Numbered from the stretch's first letter, positions 34,797 through 43,881 are shown. The stretch: DNA of 64,000 nt from Metabacillus sp. KUDC1714 (GCF_014217835.1 NZ_CP055263.1:5335501-5399500); one strand, 5' to 3'. The notes: generated by a model from the letters alone, not told the origin. Translations and numbers: made by a program.

Positions 34797-35333
34797 ATGT
34801 TATCTGCAACTTTATTTTTCTCACCTTCAAAAAATGTAGGATCTACGCTTAAGGAATTAGGATTTCTATTCGTGAAAAATGAATATAATTATTATCTTAA
34901 AGATAAAAAGCTCATTGAAGCAACAATTGATTCTTCCAATTGTTCATTGAAATTACTGTTTTCTTCTGGATTAAATCTTGAAGAATACACCATGATCCAT
35001 ACAATTATCCTTTGTATAATGAAAAAGATGAATGCAAAAATTGATGACAATGATAGTTTACTTGGCTACACAAGTAATGGTGAAGGTGCTCATATTGTTT
35101 CTAACTGGCAGAATTGGTATGGTTTTTTACAAGACGCGAAACTCTCCTCATTAGAAGGAAAAAAAGTTCGTGTGATGGATGAAAATGATAAAGAACTTGC
35201 CTCAGGTATGTTCGTAGGATATAAAGCCGATGAGCTTACATCCTCAATTATTGAATGTACGTTAATCACTCTTTTTGGTGAGAGAACATATAAAGGAAAT
35301 AAACTATCAATCCAACCAACAAATGAGTGGTAA
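34797..35333 (+). CDS. 178-aa protein of unknown function downstream of narK-PAS
   Basis: A soluble alpha/beta protein. I chose ATG 34797 because TAAGGAGT lies 8 bases upstream. Residues 1-85 look like a small compact domain (LFFSPSKNVGSTLKELGF, then NLEEYTMIHTIILCIMKKM). Residues 105-175 form a beta-barrel-like segment (GKKVRVMDENDKELASGMFVGYKADEL...ECTLITLFGE) reminiscent of SH3/Sm-like folds. No signal, no membrane segment. I do not recognise a family. It has a terminator in front and a bidirectional one behind, so it is transcribed on its own. Confidence 0.7.
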   Translation: MLSATLFFSPSKNVGSTLKELGFLFVKNEYNYYLKDKKLIEATIDSSNCSLKLLFSSGLNLEEYTMIHTIILCIMKKMNAKIDDNDSLLGYTSNGEGAHIVSNWQNWYGFLQDAKLSSLEGKKVRVMDENDKELASGMFVGYKADELTSSIIECTLITLFGERTYKGNKLSIQPTNEW

Positions 35334-35350
35334 AGCAAATAAACTTCATT

Positions 35351-35400
35351 AAAAATAGCTTCTATGTATAAATCAAAATCTTGTACATAGAAGCTATTTT
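35351..35400. terminator. bidirectional terminator between convergent genes
   Basis: Inverted repeat AAAATAGCTTCTATGTA / TACATAGAAGCTATTTTT with A and U tracts at both ends. Confidence 0.88.
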
Positions 35401-35937
35401 TCATTGAAATATTCGGACAAGAAATCCGTTCTGTTCTACATCTGGAGCAAAAAAAGTCACACCTGAACTAGCAGCAATAGTTGATACAACTGTCCATATT
35501 ACTAAACTAGTAATCATCCAGCCTGTTACTAAACTTCTTTTCGATCCAAAGCACATAGCCATAAAAGCAGAAATATGAGAACCTACAAGAAGTGGACCGA
35601 ATATTGTTAACCCTGGTAAACCATATTTGTCAAAAAGAGACCTTGCTCGTTTTTGCTTTTTGGAATCCTTTTCAGATAGTGCCTCATCAATACCCTGGGC
35701 CTCTCCTCCTTCGACCTCTCTCAAACCTACTCGCTTCTGTTTTCTTGCTTTCATCCACCCTTTGACTTTATCAACAAAGACGACCAAAAGCAGGATTGTT
35801 ACTAGATTCCCTAAAAATCCTAGTATTGCTACAGGTACTGGTGATAATCCACCAATAATCGCCAACGGAACTACAGTAACTAGCTCAAACAATGGTATTG
35901 CCGCTAACAGAAATACCAAAAAATAAGATATAAACAT
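35401..35937 (-). CDS. small multi-drug export family membrane protein (PF06695 type)
   Basis: A 178-aa membrane protein with two pairs of helices separated by a charged cytoplasmic loop (about residues 62-100, rich in Lys/Glu). The N-terminal phrase AAIPLFELVTVVPLAIIGGLSPVPV and the second-half KYGLPGLTIFGPLLVGSHISAFMAMCFG are characteristic of the Sm_multidrug_ex family. Despite the family name, transport of drugs is poorly supported. The start ATG follows AAAGAGGG. It appears monocistronic. Confidence 0.8.
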   Translation of the reverse strand: MFISYFLVFLLAAIPLFELVTVVPLAIIGGLSPVPVAILGFLGNLVTILLLVVFVDKVKGWMKARKQKRVGLREVEGGEAQGIDEALSEKDSKKQKRARSLFDKYGLPGLTIFGPLLVGSHISAFMAMCFGSKRSLVTGWMITSLVIWTVVSTIAASSGVTFFAPDVEQNGFLVRIFQ

Positions 35938-36264
35938 TTTTAAATCCCTCTTTACATTTTAATTTTCACTTTTAATTCATACTGTATTACTATAAATCTC
36001 TGACAAAGGCTAATATAATACCTCTCATACTATTACATACGAACAAAATAGTAAAAAGTTTCAAATAAAAACATGTATTTTTATCTAAATGCTTAATATA
36101 CGTTAAAACTTTATTAATTAAAAGTTCAATCACTATACTGAAAAGAAATGACGGTCTTACTTATTATATAAAATAAAAGTCGTACAAAAAAAAGCTGTTA
36201 AGAGATTTAATCTCCTAACAGCTAATTGTTCGTTCGTCTATTGAACCTTGTGTAGTTGAAATAA
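35938..36264. other. intergenic region, only a terminator seen
   Basis: Very AT-rich. It holds the promoter side of the small export gene and the ltaS terminator at 36185-36223. I see no small ORF with a ribosome binding site. Confidence 0.45.
36185..36223 (-). terminator. terminator of ltaS
   Basis: AGCTGTTAGGAGA pairs with TCTCTTAACAGCT on the minus strand, followed by eight U. Confidence 0.88.
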
Positions 36265-38211
36265 TTATTTAACTTCTGATTCAGTTTCTGATTCATTATG
36301 ATTTGTATAATCATATTTTGATGGGTCAACTGGTTCAAAACCTTCAGGTGTATAAAAGCGTAATAAATCTTGGTTTACAATTTTATCTGACATCTGAAGT
36401 TTTAATTGAGTAATTTGTTCGTACTGTTTTATTGCATCGGTTTCCTCAACTGGTTCTCCAGTATTTGTATCATAATATTTCCCATTCAAAGCAGTCACCT
36501 TATCAGTAATAAAGTCTCCATTACGGAATGGCACTACTGTCTGATGGTCTTTAGAGAAAAGATCTGTCCCTACTTGTACATATCCTTTTGTTTCAATACC
36601 AAGTAAATGCATGAGTGTTGGCATTAAATCAATCTGTCCACCATACTGATGCATTGCCCCCCCATCTTCACCTGGAATATGGATAAATAGTGGGACCCTT
36701 TGTAATTGAGCATTTTCAAAATCGCCTACTTCTTTGCCTAATACTTTAGACATAGCAGTATTATGATTTTCAGATATCCCGTAATGATCTCCATACATAA
36801 CAATCATTGAGTTCTCATACAATCCAGATTCTTTAAGATAAGTAAAGAATTCTTTTATAGCTTCGTCTAAATATCGAGCTGTTTGAAAATAATTATCTAC
36901 TGAACTATCGCCTGTTGTATGCTTCTCAATCGTTGCTTCATCTTGATCCAATGGGTATGGGAAATGATTACTTACTGTAATAAATTTTGTATAAAAAGGT
37001 TGACTTAAGGATTCTAGCATTGGCATAGATTGTTTAAAAAACGGCTTATCTTTCATCCCATAATTTAAAATATCTTCGTCTTTTGCATTATAATAACTTA
37101 AATCAAAAAACTTATCATAACCTAATGATTTATAGATCTCATTTCTGTTCCAAAAGGATTTCGTATTACCATGGAATACTGCAGATGTATAACCATTTTG
37201 ACCTAAAATAGCTGGAGCTGCTTGGTAAGTATTCTGACCTTTTGTTGAAAAGGCTGCTCCTTGCGGTAATCCAAATAATGAGTTTTCAAGCATAAATTCT
37301 GCATCAGCTGTTTTCCCTTGTCCAGTCTGATGGAAAAAGTTATCAAAGTAGAAAGTACTTGAATCCTTTGTTAACGAATTAAGGAATGGTGTAACTTCCT
37401 GACCATTCAATTTATAGTTAATGATAAAATTTTGTACTGATTCTAAATGAACATAAATTACATTTTTTCCTTTTGCAATACCAAAGTAATCAGGATTTGG
37501 TTCAGCATAAATCGCATTTGTATAATTCGTAACCTCTGTAATATCATCTGTATCTGCCATTGCTCGTTGTGTTGAAGCTCTTGTACTTTGAATCGCATCA
37601 TAGATTGTAAAGTTATACATACCTAAATATTTAACAATATAGTTACGGTCAAACGTTCTTGTTAATAACTGTGGACGATCTGTTTCTGCTAAACTTAGGT
37701 TTACTGCGAAAAAAGCAATAGCAGTTGCAAAAACCATAACTAACGAACGAGTTTTAACTTTAATAGATGTTGGTTTTACTAACTTAGTCAAAACTAATAC
37801 TAATAAAATAATTGTATCTAAGAAATACAAAACATCATAAGGTTTTAATAATGCTTCAATACTTTGACCTAAGTCACCTGCATTACCTGTTTGTGTAAGT
37901 GTTGGAAGTGTAATGAAATCTGAGAAAAATCGATAATATACAATATTTGCATATAACAAGAATGATAGAAGAAAATCTATTACTATCATCCAAATAAAAG
38001 ATTTTTTCCCTTTAAAAAATAAAGCAAGTCCCAAAAATAAAATAACTGAGCTAGCAGGGTTTAGGAATAAAAGAAATTCTTGCATCACATTATCAATACC
38101 TAAACTAAACTCTACTCGGTAAGCAGCATAGGTTTTGACCCATAAAAAAACTACTGCAAGAACAAAAAAATTAATATGGTTATTCAGTAAAGAACGTAAT
38201 TTTGTTTTCAT
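36265..38211 (-). CDS. ltaS: lipoteichoic acid synthase LtaS-family glycerophosphotransferase
   Basis: A 648-aa polytopic enzyme that polymerises glycerol phosphate from phosphatidylglycerol onto the lipid anchor of lipoteichoic acid. Five N-terminal membrane helices (to about residue 200) precede an extracellular alkaline-phosphatase-like sulfatase domain. Visible are the metal-binding VHLESVQNF, the catalytic Thr in GQGKTADAEF and the metal site MYGDHYGIS. A signal-peptidase-like site lies after the helices (STRA region). The start is ATG 38211 with AGAGGTGG upstream; an in-frame GTG lies 3 codons earlier. Bacilli usually encode several LtaS paralogs, so this may be one of them. Confidence 0.92.
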   Translation of the reverse strand: MKTKLRSLLNNHINFFVLAVVFLWVKTYAAYRVEFSLGIDNVMQEFLLFLNPASSVILFLGLALFFKGKKSFIWMIVIDFLLSFLLYANIVYYRFFSDFITLPTLTQTGNAGDLGQSIEALLKPYDVLYFLDTIILLVLVLTKLVKPTSIKVKTRSLVMVFATAIAFFAVNLSLAETDRPQLLTRTFDRNYIVKYLGMYNFTIYDAIQSTRASTQRAMADTDDITEVTNYTNAIYAEPNPDYFGIAKGKNVIYVHLESVQNFIINYKLNGQEVTPFLNSLTKDSSTFYFDNFFHQTGQGKTADAEFMLENSLFGLPQGAAFSTKGQNTYQAAPAILGQNGYTSAVFHGNTKSFWNRNEIYKSLGYDKFFDLSYYNAKDEDILNYGMKDKPFFKQSMPMLESLSQPFYTKFITVSNHFPYPLDQDEATIEKHTTGDSSVDNYFQTARYLDEAIKEFFTYLKESGLYENSMIVMYGDHYGISENHNTAMSKVLGKEVGDFENAQLQRVPLFIHIPGEDGGAMHQYGGQIDLMPTLMHLLGIETKGYVQVGTDLFSKDHQTVVPFRNGDFITDKVTALNGKYYDTNTGEPVEETDAIKQYEQITQLKLQMSDKIVNQDLLRFYTPEGFEPVDPSKYDYTNHNESETESEVK

Positions 38212-38553
38212 TGTTGCCACCTCTTAATTTAAAATAGCATTAGTTTATATCAAAATTCAAAAAAATATTTTGATTAACAGTACTAAATACTAACGTATTT
38301 TTTTATATATTGTCAATCTCCCAAATTTGGACAATCTTTATTAACGTATTGTGTACTCTAGGTTACAACATAATTATTAACAAATTATGAACAGTTTTCT
38401 CAATTCAGTTGTTTAATAAAATAAATACATTTAGATTGTCATATTTACATAGATATTTCTCACTATTGTATTATATTCAATACAAAATGACCTATTCACC
38501 AAGTGAATGGCCATTTAAATGAATGATCGTTTTCAAAAAGGAAAACTTTAGGT
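38212..38553. other. intergenic region upstream of ltaS
   Basis: AT-rich. It contains a loose inverted repeat ATTGTC...GGACAAT near 38312-38337 and the minus-strand terminator of the 82-aa gene (about 38486-38517, ATTCAC/GTGAAT core). No gene is supported. Confidence 0.4.
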
Positions 38554-38802
38554 TCATTTCTGATTTTTCATTTGATTCAATTCATCTACAAGTTGACTTG
38601 TGCGTTTAGCGTTACCTTGTGCAAAATTTTGTAAGCGGTCCTTTAACTCTTCATTGTTATGAATTCTTTCTGCAGTCATGATATACTGCCTCATTAACTC
38701 ATTTTCTATTTTGTAAGATGCCTCAAGTACATCAATTAATAGATCGTCTGTTAACATGTCTTCACGATCATGGTCACGATCGTAATCTTTGTTATGGTTC
38801 AT
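38554..38802 (-). CDS. 82-aa protein of unknown function
   Basis: A small hydrophilic, mostly helical protein. The N-terminus is very charged (MNHNKDYDRDHDREDMLTDD), followed by an amphipathic segment (DVLEASYKIENELMRQYIMTAERI) that resembles one helix of ferritin-like proteins, though a full four-helix core is absent. The start ATG 38802 is behind a perfect AGGAGGATG site and a terminator follows, so the gene is real. I cannot name the family. In Bacillus such proteins are often sporulation-associated, but there is no direct sign here. Confidence 0.7.
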   Translation of the reverse strand: MNHNKDYDRDHDREDMLTDDLLIDVLEASYKIENELMRQYIMTAERIHNNEELKDRLQNFAQGNAKRTSQLVDELNQMKNQK

Positions 38803-38998
38803 TTATGCATCCTCCTAATCCATACTAATTTCATTATGTTCATAAGATCATCTTGGAATACATAATTACTGACTTATCTTAGTTTTAAAAAAGGCTTTCC
38901 CGAAATTATTGTGGTTTCTAATGACATAGATCTATTATACAGATTTTAATTTTATCATCTTTTTAAGAAGATGCCCATCTATGAAAAAAGACAAAAAG

Positions 38999-39027
38999 AA
39001 AGGCATGTAAACACTTTACACACCTTC
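38999..39027 (-). terminator. terminator of the NasC/Rieske operon
   Basis: AAGGTGTGTAAA pairs with TTTACATGCCTT on the minus strand, followed by UCUUUUU. It lies just after the last small membrane gene. Confidence 0.8.
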
Positions 39028-39037
39028 CGTTTTAAAA

Positions 39038-39229
39038 CTATTTGTACTCTTGTTTATTCCATTGTATAAAAGTAATAAGACAGATGATAGTGGAAATAAT
39101 TGCTATACTACTAAATGTCCAAACATGTTTATATTCCTCACCAAAATAAGATTCAATTGTCATTTGCAGCATGATGACATTTACAAGTAACGTGGAAAAA
39201 ATGATAATCCAGTAGAATTTATTACCCAT
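39038..39229 (-). CDS. 63-aa small membrane protein, last gene of the NasC/Rieske operon
   Basis: A two-helix membrane protein (hydrophobic at about residues 5-25 and 36-56) with a short charged tail. It overlaps the Rieske gene by 8 bases and precedes the terminator, so it is a bona fide cistron of the redox operon. No heme ligands are obvious. It may be a small structural subunit that anchors the Rieske protein or the complex. I do not recognise a family. Confidence 0.75.
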   Translation of the reverse strand: MGNKFYWIIIFSTLLVNVIMLQMTIESYFGEEYKHVWTFSSIAIISTIICLITFIQWNKQEYK

Positions 39230-39752
39230 GACGTATCTGTCTCCCTACCGCATAAATTGTACCTGCCTCAACTTCTAATTCAATTAGTGGTAATTCTCTT
39301 TGAGGTGGACCAGCTAAAGGATGACCATTGTCTACACTAAAAAATCCTCTATGACAGGGGCAGAGTAACACTGACTCTTCCTTTTCGTAAAAAACTGGAC
39401 ATTGCAGGTGAGTACATTTATTATTATATGCTTTTAACTTTCCTTCTTTTGTATGAACTAATATAGCAGGTTCATCATCTGTAGGATAATTGAAATTAAT
39501 GGCACTGTCTTTTGGTATATCAGCTAGTTTTGCGATTTCAACACGATTTGAGTGATCTTTATTATTTGAGAAAGCTAAACCAGAAAAAGGCAAAGTAGCA
39601 ATTCCAAGTGTAATGGAAGCTCCAACAGCAGATTTCAAAAATGCGCGGCGATTAAATTTTAAATCATCAGCACGATTTAGATTGTCTATTAAATGAATCA
39701 TATCACTCTTAGTTTCTTTTTCATTTCGTTTTCGCTTATTATCATTTGCCAT
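39222..39752 (-). CDS. Tat-exported Rieske [2Fe-2S] protein
   Basis: A 176-aa Rieske protein. A twin-arginine signal anchor (NRRAFLKSAVGASITLGIA) at about residues 36-62 sends the folded protein to the outer face of the membrane. The cluster ligands are in the two boxes CTHLQCPV and CPCHRGFF, giving the Cys-His plus Cys-His set. The segment between is short, as in bacterial QcrA/SoxF types. A Rieske partner is normal for cytochrome bc complexes but unusual beside a NasC/NapA-like molybdoenzyme. It is cotranscribed with the ferredoxin upstream (27 bases) and the 63-aa protein downstream. Confidence 0.9.
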   Translation of the reverse strand: MANDNKRKRNEKETKSDMIHLIDNLNRADDLKFNRRAFLKSAVGASITLGIATLPFSGLAFSNNKDHSNRVEIAKLADIPKDSAINFNYPTDDEPAILVHTKEGKLKAYNNKCTHLQCPVFYEKEESVLLCPCHRGFFSVDNGHPLAGPPQRELPLIELEVEAGTIYAVGRQIRHG

Positions 39753-39779
39753 TTTCGCTACTCCCTCTCGATTCTAATT

Positions 39780-40322
39780 TTAATCTGTATATACACCGAA
39801 AAATTCAGGTACATAGTCCCACTTATTTCCCTCTTGGGGCTTTTTCCCTTCAACTAAGTTCATTTGAGAACGTTTCCGGCGTAATTGCTGCATTTCATCA
39901 AAATCAATAAATCGAATAGCATCACTCGGACAAACGGAAGCACACATTGGCGCAATATCATGCTTTGAACGGTCATAGCACATGTCGCATTTATACATTT
40001 TATTCTCTTCAAAATCAAACTTAGGTATCCCGAATGGACAGCCAAATGTACAGTTACGACAGCCAATACACTTTTCCTCCATAGCAGATAAAACAACGCC
40101 TTCATCCGTAATTTGAATGGCATTTGCTGGGCATACACGAGCACACGCTGGGTCTTTACATTGCATGCAAAGCATTGGATATGTTTGGCGGCTTTCTGTA
40201 AAGTCAACATATTCCACATAGTTTCGTTCTTTTGCATCATGATCTCCACATTCACGACATGCTGCTTGACATGCTCGACAGCCGATACATCTTTCGAATT
40301 CTAAATACATGATTTTATTCAT
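39780..40322 (-). CDS. four-cluster 4Fe-4S ferredoxin-type electron-transfer subunit
   Basis: A 180-aa protein of the NrfC/DmsB/HycB group with four cysteine clusters visible: CIGCRACQAACREC, CMQCKDPACARVCP, CIGCRNCTFGCP and CDMCYDRSK...MCASVCP. It should carry four [4Fe-4S] clusters and wire electrons between the molybdoenzyme and a membrane partner. No Tat signal is present, so it is cytoplasmic. The true start is ATG 40322 behind GAGGTG; the longer open frame upstream runs through the MITE and is not coding. It belongs to the five-gene redox operon. Confidence 0.92.
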   Translation of the reverse strand: MNKIMYLEFERCIGCRACQAACRECGDHDAKERNYVEYVDFTESRQTYPMLCMQCKDPACARVCPANAIQITDEGVVLSAMEEKCIGCRNCTFGCPFGIPKFDFEENKMYKCDMCYDRSKHDIAPMCASVCPSDAIRFIDFDEMQQLRRKRSQMNLVEGKKPQEGNKWDYVPEFFGVYTD

Positions 40323-40354
40323 GACGATATTGCACCTCTTTCTTTTAATCAGTT

Positions 40355-40571
40355 GGCTGTTTTCGCAAACTTTGTTGCTTTTAAAATAGTATTGGGTTGG
40401 TTGATTGCAGCGAGAGGATGCTCGCTTTCCGTGGGGCGGGCGATGAGCCTCCTCAGCGCGAAGTGCCTGCGGGGTCTCATCTGTCCCGCTACTCCCACAG
40501 GAGTCTCGCATATCCGTTCCAATTAACCTAATCATTTTTGTTCAAAAACAACAATCTTTTAGAAAAGAGCC
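40355..40571 (-). mobile_element. MITE copy 2 (217 bp, 8-bp target duplication) inside the redox operon
   Basis: Nearly identical to the copy at 6489-6705 but inverted. The ends are GGCTGTTTTCGCAAA and GGCTCTTTTCTAAA on opposite strands. The 8-mer AATCAGTT flanks both sides (40347-40354 and 40572-40579). The right duplication ends one base before the stop codon of the molybdoenzyme gene (TAA at 40580-40582). The insertion therefore separates the catalytic subunit gene from its ferredoxin gene by 257 bases without touching either reading frame. Confidence 0.93.
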
Positions 40572-40579
40572 AATCAGTT

Positions 40580-42703
40580 TTATAATTTTTCTATTTTTAA
40601 TGAACAAACTTTAAATTCTGGCATCCTGGAGTATGGATCTAGATGATCACTTGTTAATTGGTTAACAGCTAATTCTTTCCCCCAATGATAAGGAACAAAA
40701 ACAGTATCCTTACGAATCGCTTTTGTGATTCGAGTTTTAACCACCATGTGTGATCGTGGTGATACTAGCTTCACTTGTTCACCATCGTGTATATTATATT
40801 GACTTGCTAAAGCAGGGTGGATTTCTGCATATGGCTCTGGGCATTGTTCATAAAGAAAATTAACTCTACGAGTTTGATTACCTGATAAATAATGGAAGAC
40901 AACACGGCCGGTAGTGAGGAATAACGGAAATTGATTTGTTGGTGTTTCTCCTGCTTCCTGCCATTCAATACATGCAAGATTTGCTTTTCCATCAGGAGTA
41001 CCAAAAGATTCCGTAAACATTGTTGGTGTACCTGGATGATCTTTAGAAGGACATGGCCAAAAAACACCATCTTCCCTATCAATACGATCCCAAGTAATTC
41101 CGTAATAATCTGCTTTACCACCTTTAGACGCTAAGCGGAATTCTTCAAATATTTCACTAGCATTGTTATATGGGAAGAATTGACCACGACCCATACGTTC
41201 TGCAATCATACTCAAGATTTTCCAATCTGGTTGTGATTCCCCAAGTGGCTCTCGGATTTTTCGAATCCTAATAACACGTCCTTCTAAATTCGTTGTTGTT
41301 CCATCATCTTCAGCCCAAGTTGTCGCAGGTAATACGACATCAGCAAATTGTGCTGTTTCTGAAAGAAAAAAATCACTGACAACTAAAAAATCAAGTTTTT
41401 CGAAGCCTTTCCAAATATGCTCTAAATTTGGGGCTGAAACTGCAGGGTTACTACAGATCACATGCATTCCGCGTATGTTTCCTTGTTCAATTTCATCAAA
41501 CATTTCATATGCTGACACCCCAGGTTTTGGCATTTCACTTGGATCAATTCCCCATACACTTGATACATATTCAACTGCTGCAGGGTCTGTTAGTTTACGA
41601 TAACCAGGTAGTAAATCTGCTTTTTGACCATGTTCACGTCCCCCTTGACCATTTCCTTGACCTGTAAATGTCGCAACACCTGAAGCGAATTTTCCAATTT
41701 GTCCACGAAGTAATGCCATTGTTGTATATAAAGATACATTGTCAACACCTTTAGTTTGTTGCTCAACACCACGTGCAAACATAACAACTGAGCGTGGTGA
41801 CATTCCGAAAATATGTGCTGCTTTAATAATTTTTTCGACAGCTACACCAGTAAGTTGTGATGTGTACTCAGGTGTGAATTTTTCAATTGTTTTTTTCAAT
41901 TCCTCATAGTTGTTACAGCGCTCACTTACATATTCCTCATCTACATAGCCTTCTTTTACAATAATATGGAGCATACCGTTAGCTAGAGCTGAATCAGTGC
42001 CTGGTTTTAAATCTAAATGAACATCAGCTACACGAGCTGTCGGTGTTTCCCTAGGATCAGCAACAATTAATTTAGCTCCTTTGTCTTTTGCCTTCCACAG
42101 CCATTGAATACTTGTTGGATGACATTCTGCTGTATTAGATCCTGCAATGAAGAAGCAATCAGTGTGCTCTAATTCCGGCCAAGGCAATGTAGATCCACGA
42201 TCCGTACCTAATGTTCTTATAAATCCACCTGCTGCGGAACTCATACAAAATCGACCATTATAATCGATAAAACGAGTGCCTAATCCAACACGTGCATATT
42301 TACCAACGAGGTAGCATTTTTCGTTTGTCATCGATACACCGCCAAAGACAGCAACAGCATCCTTTCCACTCTCTTTTTGAAGCTTTTTAAAGTTTTTCTC
42401 AATTAAATCTAGCGCTTCTTTCCATGAAGCTTCAACTAATTTTCCATTTCTCTTAATTAACGGTTTTAAAATACGATCCTCGTGTTCAATAGTTTGATAG
42501 GCTGTTACACCTTTTGGACACATTTTTCCGTTTGTTACTGGCCAGTCATATCGCGGTTCAACCCCAACCACTTTTCCTGATTTTTCATTGACACGGATAT
42601 GCATACCACACTGCATACCACAGTAACAACAATGAGTTGTAATTAATTTTTCACCTGGTTTATGAAGATTTTTCACGCCTTCTTTTGCTAAAAATTGACT
42701 CAT
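40580..42703 (-). CDS. NasC/NapA-like bis-MGD molybdoenzyme (probable nitrate reductase catalytic subunit)
   Basis: A 707-aa molybdopterin oxidoreductase, the length of B. subtilis NasC (about 710). The N-terminal [4Fe-4S] ligands are Cys25, Cys28, Cys32 and Cys62 (CCYCGMQC and MCPKG). The presumed molybdenum ligand is Cys153 in RFCMSSAAGGF, the motif of NapA/NasA enzymes and not the CHS/P motif of formate dehydrogenases. No Tat signal is present, so it works in the cytoplasm. ATG 42703 overlaps the stop of the membrane protein gene (ATGA). Context (FNR box, NarK, RIC, MoaA) favours nitrate as substrate, but another oxyanion cannot be excluded. Confidence 0.85.
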   Translation of the reverse strand: MSQFLAKEGVKNLHKPGEKLITTHCCYCGMQCGMHIRVNEKSGKVVGVEPRYDWPVTNGKMCPKGVTAYQTIEHEDRILKPLIKRNGKLVEASWKEALDLIEKNFKKLQKESGKDAVAVFGGVSMTNEKCYLVGKYARVGLGTRFIDYNGRFCMSSAAGGFIRTLGTDRGSTLPWPELEHTDCFFIAGSNTAECHPTSIQWLWKAKDKGAKLIVADPRETPTARVADVHLDLKPGTDSALANGMLHIIVKEGYVDEEYVSERCNNYEELKKTIEKFTPEYTSQLTGVAVEKIIKAAHIFGMSPRSVVMFARGVEQQTKGVDNVSLYTTMALLRGQIGKFASGVATFTGQGNGQGGREHGQKADLLPGYRKLTDPAAVEYVSSVWGIDPSEMPKPGVSAYEMFDEIEQGNIRGMHVICSNPAVSAPNLEHIWKGFEKLDFLVVSDFFLSETAQFADVVLPATTWAEDDGTTTNLEGRVIRIRKIREPLGESQPDWKILSMIAERMGRGQFFPYNNASEIFEEFRLASKGGKADYYGITWDRIDREDGVFWPCPSKDHPGTPTMFTESFGTPDGKANLACIEWQEAGETPTNQFPLFLTTGRVVFHYLSGNQTRRVNFLYEQCPEPYAEIHPALASQYNIHDGEQVKLVSPRSHMVVKTRITKAIRKDTVFVPYHWGKELAVNQLTSDHLDPYSRMPEFKVCSLKIEKL

Positions 42704-43881
42704 TTTTCGGCTCCCCTTTTATCTTTATATTTTTTTAATTCATCTTGCACATGATCAGGAAGATCATAATAATCATCTGTGCGTGTTTTACCAAAGCCAG
42801 ATAGGTGAATTCCATTCATTGTTAAAACAGGCTTGGTTTCAGATTGGATTGGATTTTCCATATTTAGCTGCTTCATGACACGAATCCTTCTTCGACAAGC
42901 AGGACAGTAATCAGATAAAAATGTGCCATCCTCTAGCTGTAGGTCAAAGCTTTGGACAGCCAGTATACTTTGAACGTCCGAAATCTGATCATCTGAGCTA
43001 TATGTCTCTCCACAGCTGTTACAAGGTCTTGTATCAACTTTCACATGCTCTTGATAGTTCATTGGTACTGCAGTTGCAAGAGGTCGAATTGGCAAGTGGA
43101 ATAATTTTCCGAATGGAAAGTAAATCAATAAAACAACCACTGTTACTTGATGGAATAGTGTTAAATAATGATGCATCCAGCCTTCTAATAAAGCATAGGA
43201 AACGGTTAAAACTAAACCAGATACTGTAACGGATAATAATAAAACTAATGGAAATAGATCAAACTCTGCTCTTTGTGTTACTTTTACATCTTGATTAACA
43301 ATTCTTCTCGCTAGTGCCATTGATACTCCAATCAATACCATTGTTGCTGTGATATTCAATCCGTTATAAACCATTTCTGCGAATATACCGTGGGCAGCCA
43401 TTTGGATCGTATTCAATCCCATGACGACAATTACATAAGTTTCAGGGTCAACTAATTCAAAATGCATCCACCCAAACGTTAAGCCAAATGTGATCGCAAA
43501 CGACCCAATACAGCCCCATGCAATCATGAAATGGGTAATCCCACGATAGATTCCACGTTTAAAGATAAATTTTTGAAGAAAAATATTATCAAATGCTGTT
43601 TTTAAAATAGACGTAATATTTCGTTTTGTTCGCTTTTTCGTTTTTAAATTTTTAATACTTCTTTTTACAACCTGTTTTGTAGCGGGACGAATTAGCCAAG
43701 CACACATACGAATTGTTAATCCGATTGCGAAAATAAGCGATGAAATCAAATATCCCATTAATGCCATGTCAAAATGTAAAAACTTTTCAGTCCCAATCCA
43801 AACTGTGAATAGTAGAATTAATATGACAAAAAATGAATATTTACTAGTTTTTGAATAAAAAGTTCGTTCAAATGTGTTCAT
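42700..43881 (-). CDS. b-type-like polytopic membrane subunit with C-terminal double-CxxC domain
   Basis: A 393-aa protein and the first gene of the redox operon. It has about seven predicted helices in residues 15-275, several with conserved-looking His (GITHFMIAWGC, MAAHGIFAEM, WMHHYLTLFHQ, FGKLFHLPIR), a pattern recalling NarI/HdrE heme b subunits that exchange electrons with menaquinone. The cytoplasmic C-terminus carries PCNSCGE and YCPACRRR, a zinc-ribbon or rubredoxin-like pair. I know no characterised protein with this combination. The start ATG follows GGGGGAG. A TACAAT -10 and FNR box lie upstream. Confidence 0.75.
   Translation of the reverse strand: MNTFERTFYSKTSKYSFFVILILLFTVWIGTEKFLHFDMALMGYLISSLIFAIGLTIRMCAWLIRPATKQVVKRSIKNLKTKKRTKRNITSILKTAFDNIFLQKFIFKRGIYRGITHFMIAWGCIGSFAITFGLTFGWMHFELVDPETYVIVVMGLNTIQMAAHGIFAEMVYNGLNITATMVLIGVSMALARRIVNQDVKVTQRAEFDLFPLVLLLSVTVSGLVLTVSYALLEGWMHHYLTLFHQVTVVVLLIYFPFGKLFHLPIRPLATAVPMNYQEHVKVDTRPCNSCGETYSSDDQISDVQSILAVQSFDLQLEDGTFLSDYCPACRRRIRVMKQLNMENPIQSETKPVLTMNGIHLSGFGKTRTDDYYDLPDHVQDELKKYKDKRGAEK

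Noticed and set aside
40323..40535. N-terminal extension of the ferredoxin gene
   Set aside because: The extra 71 codons are MITE sequence. The real start is ATG 40322 behind GAGGTG.
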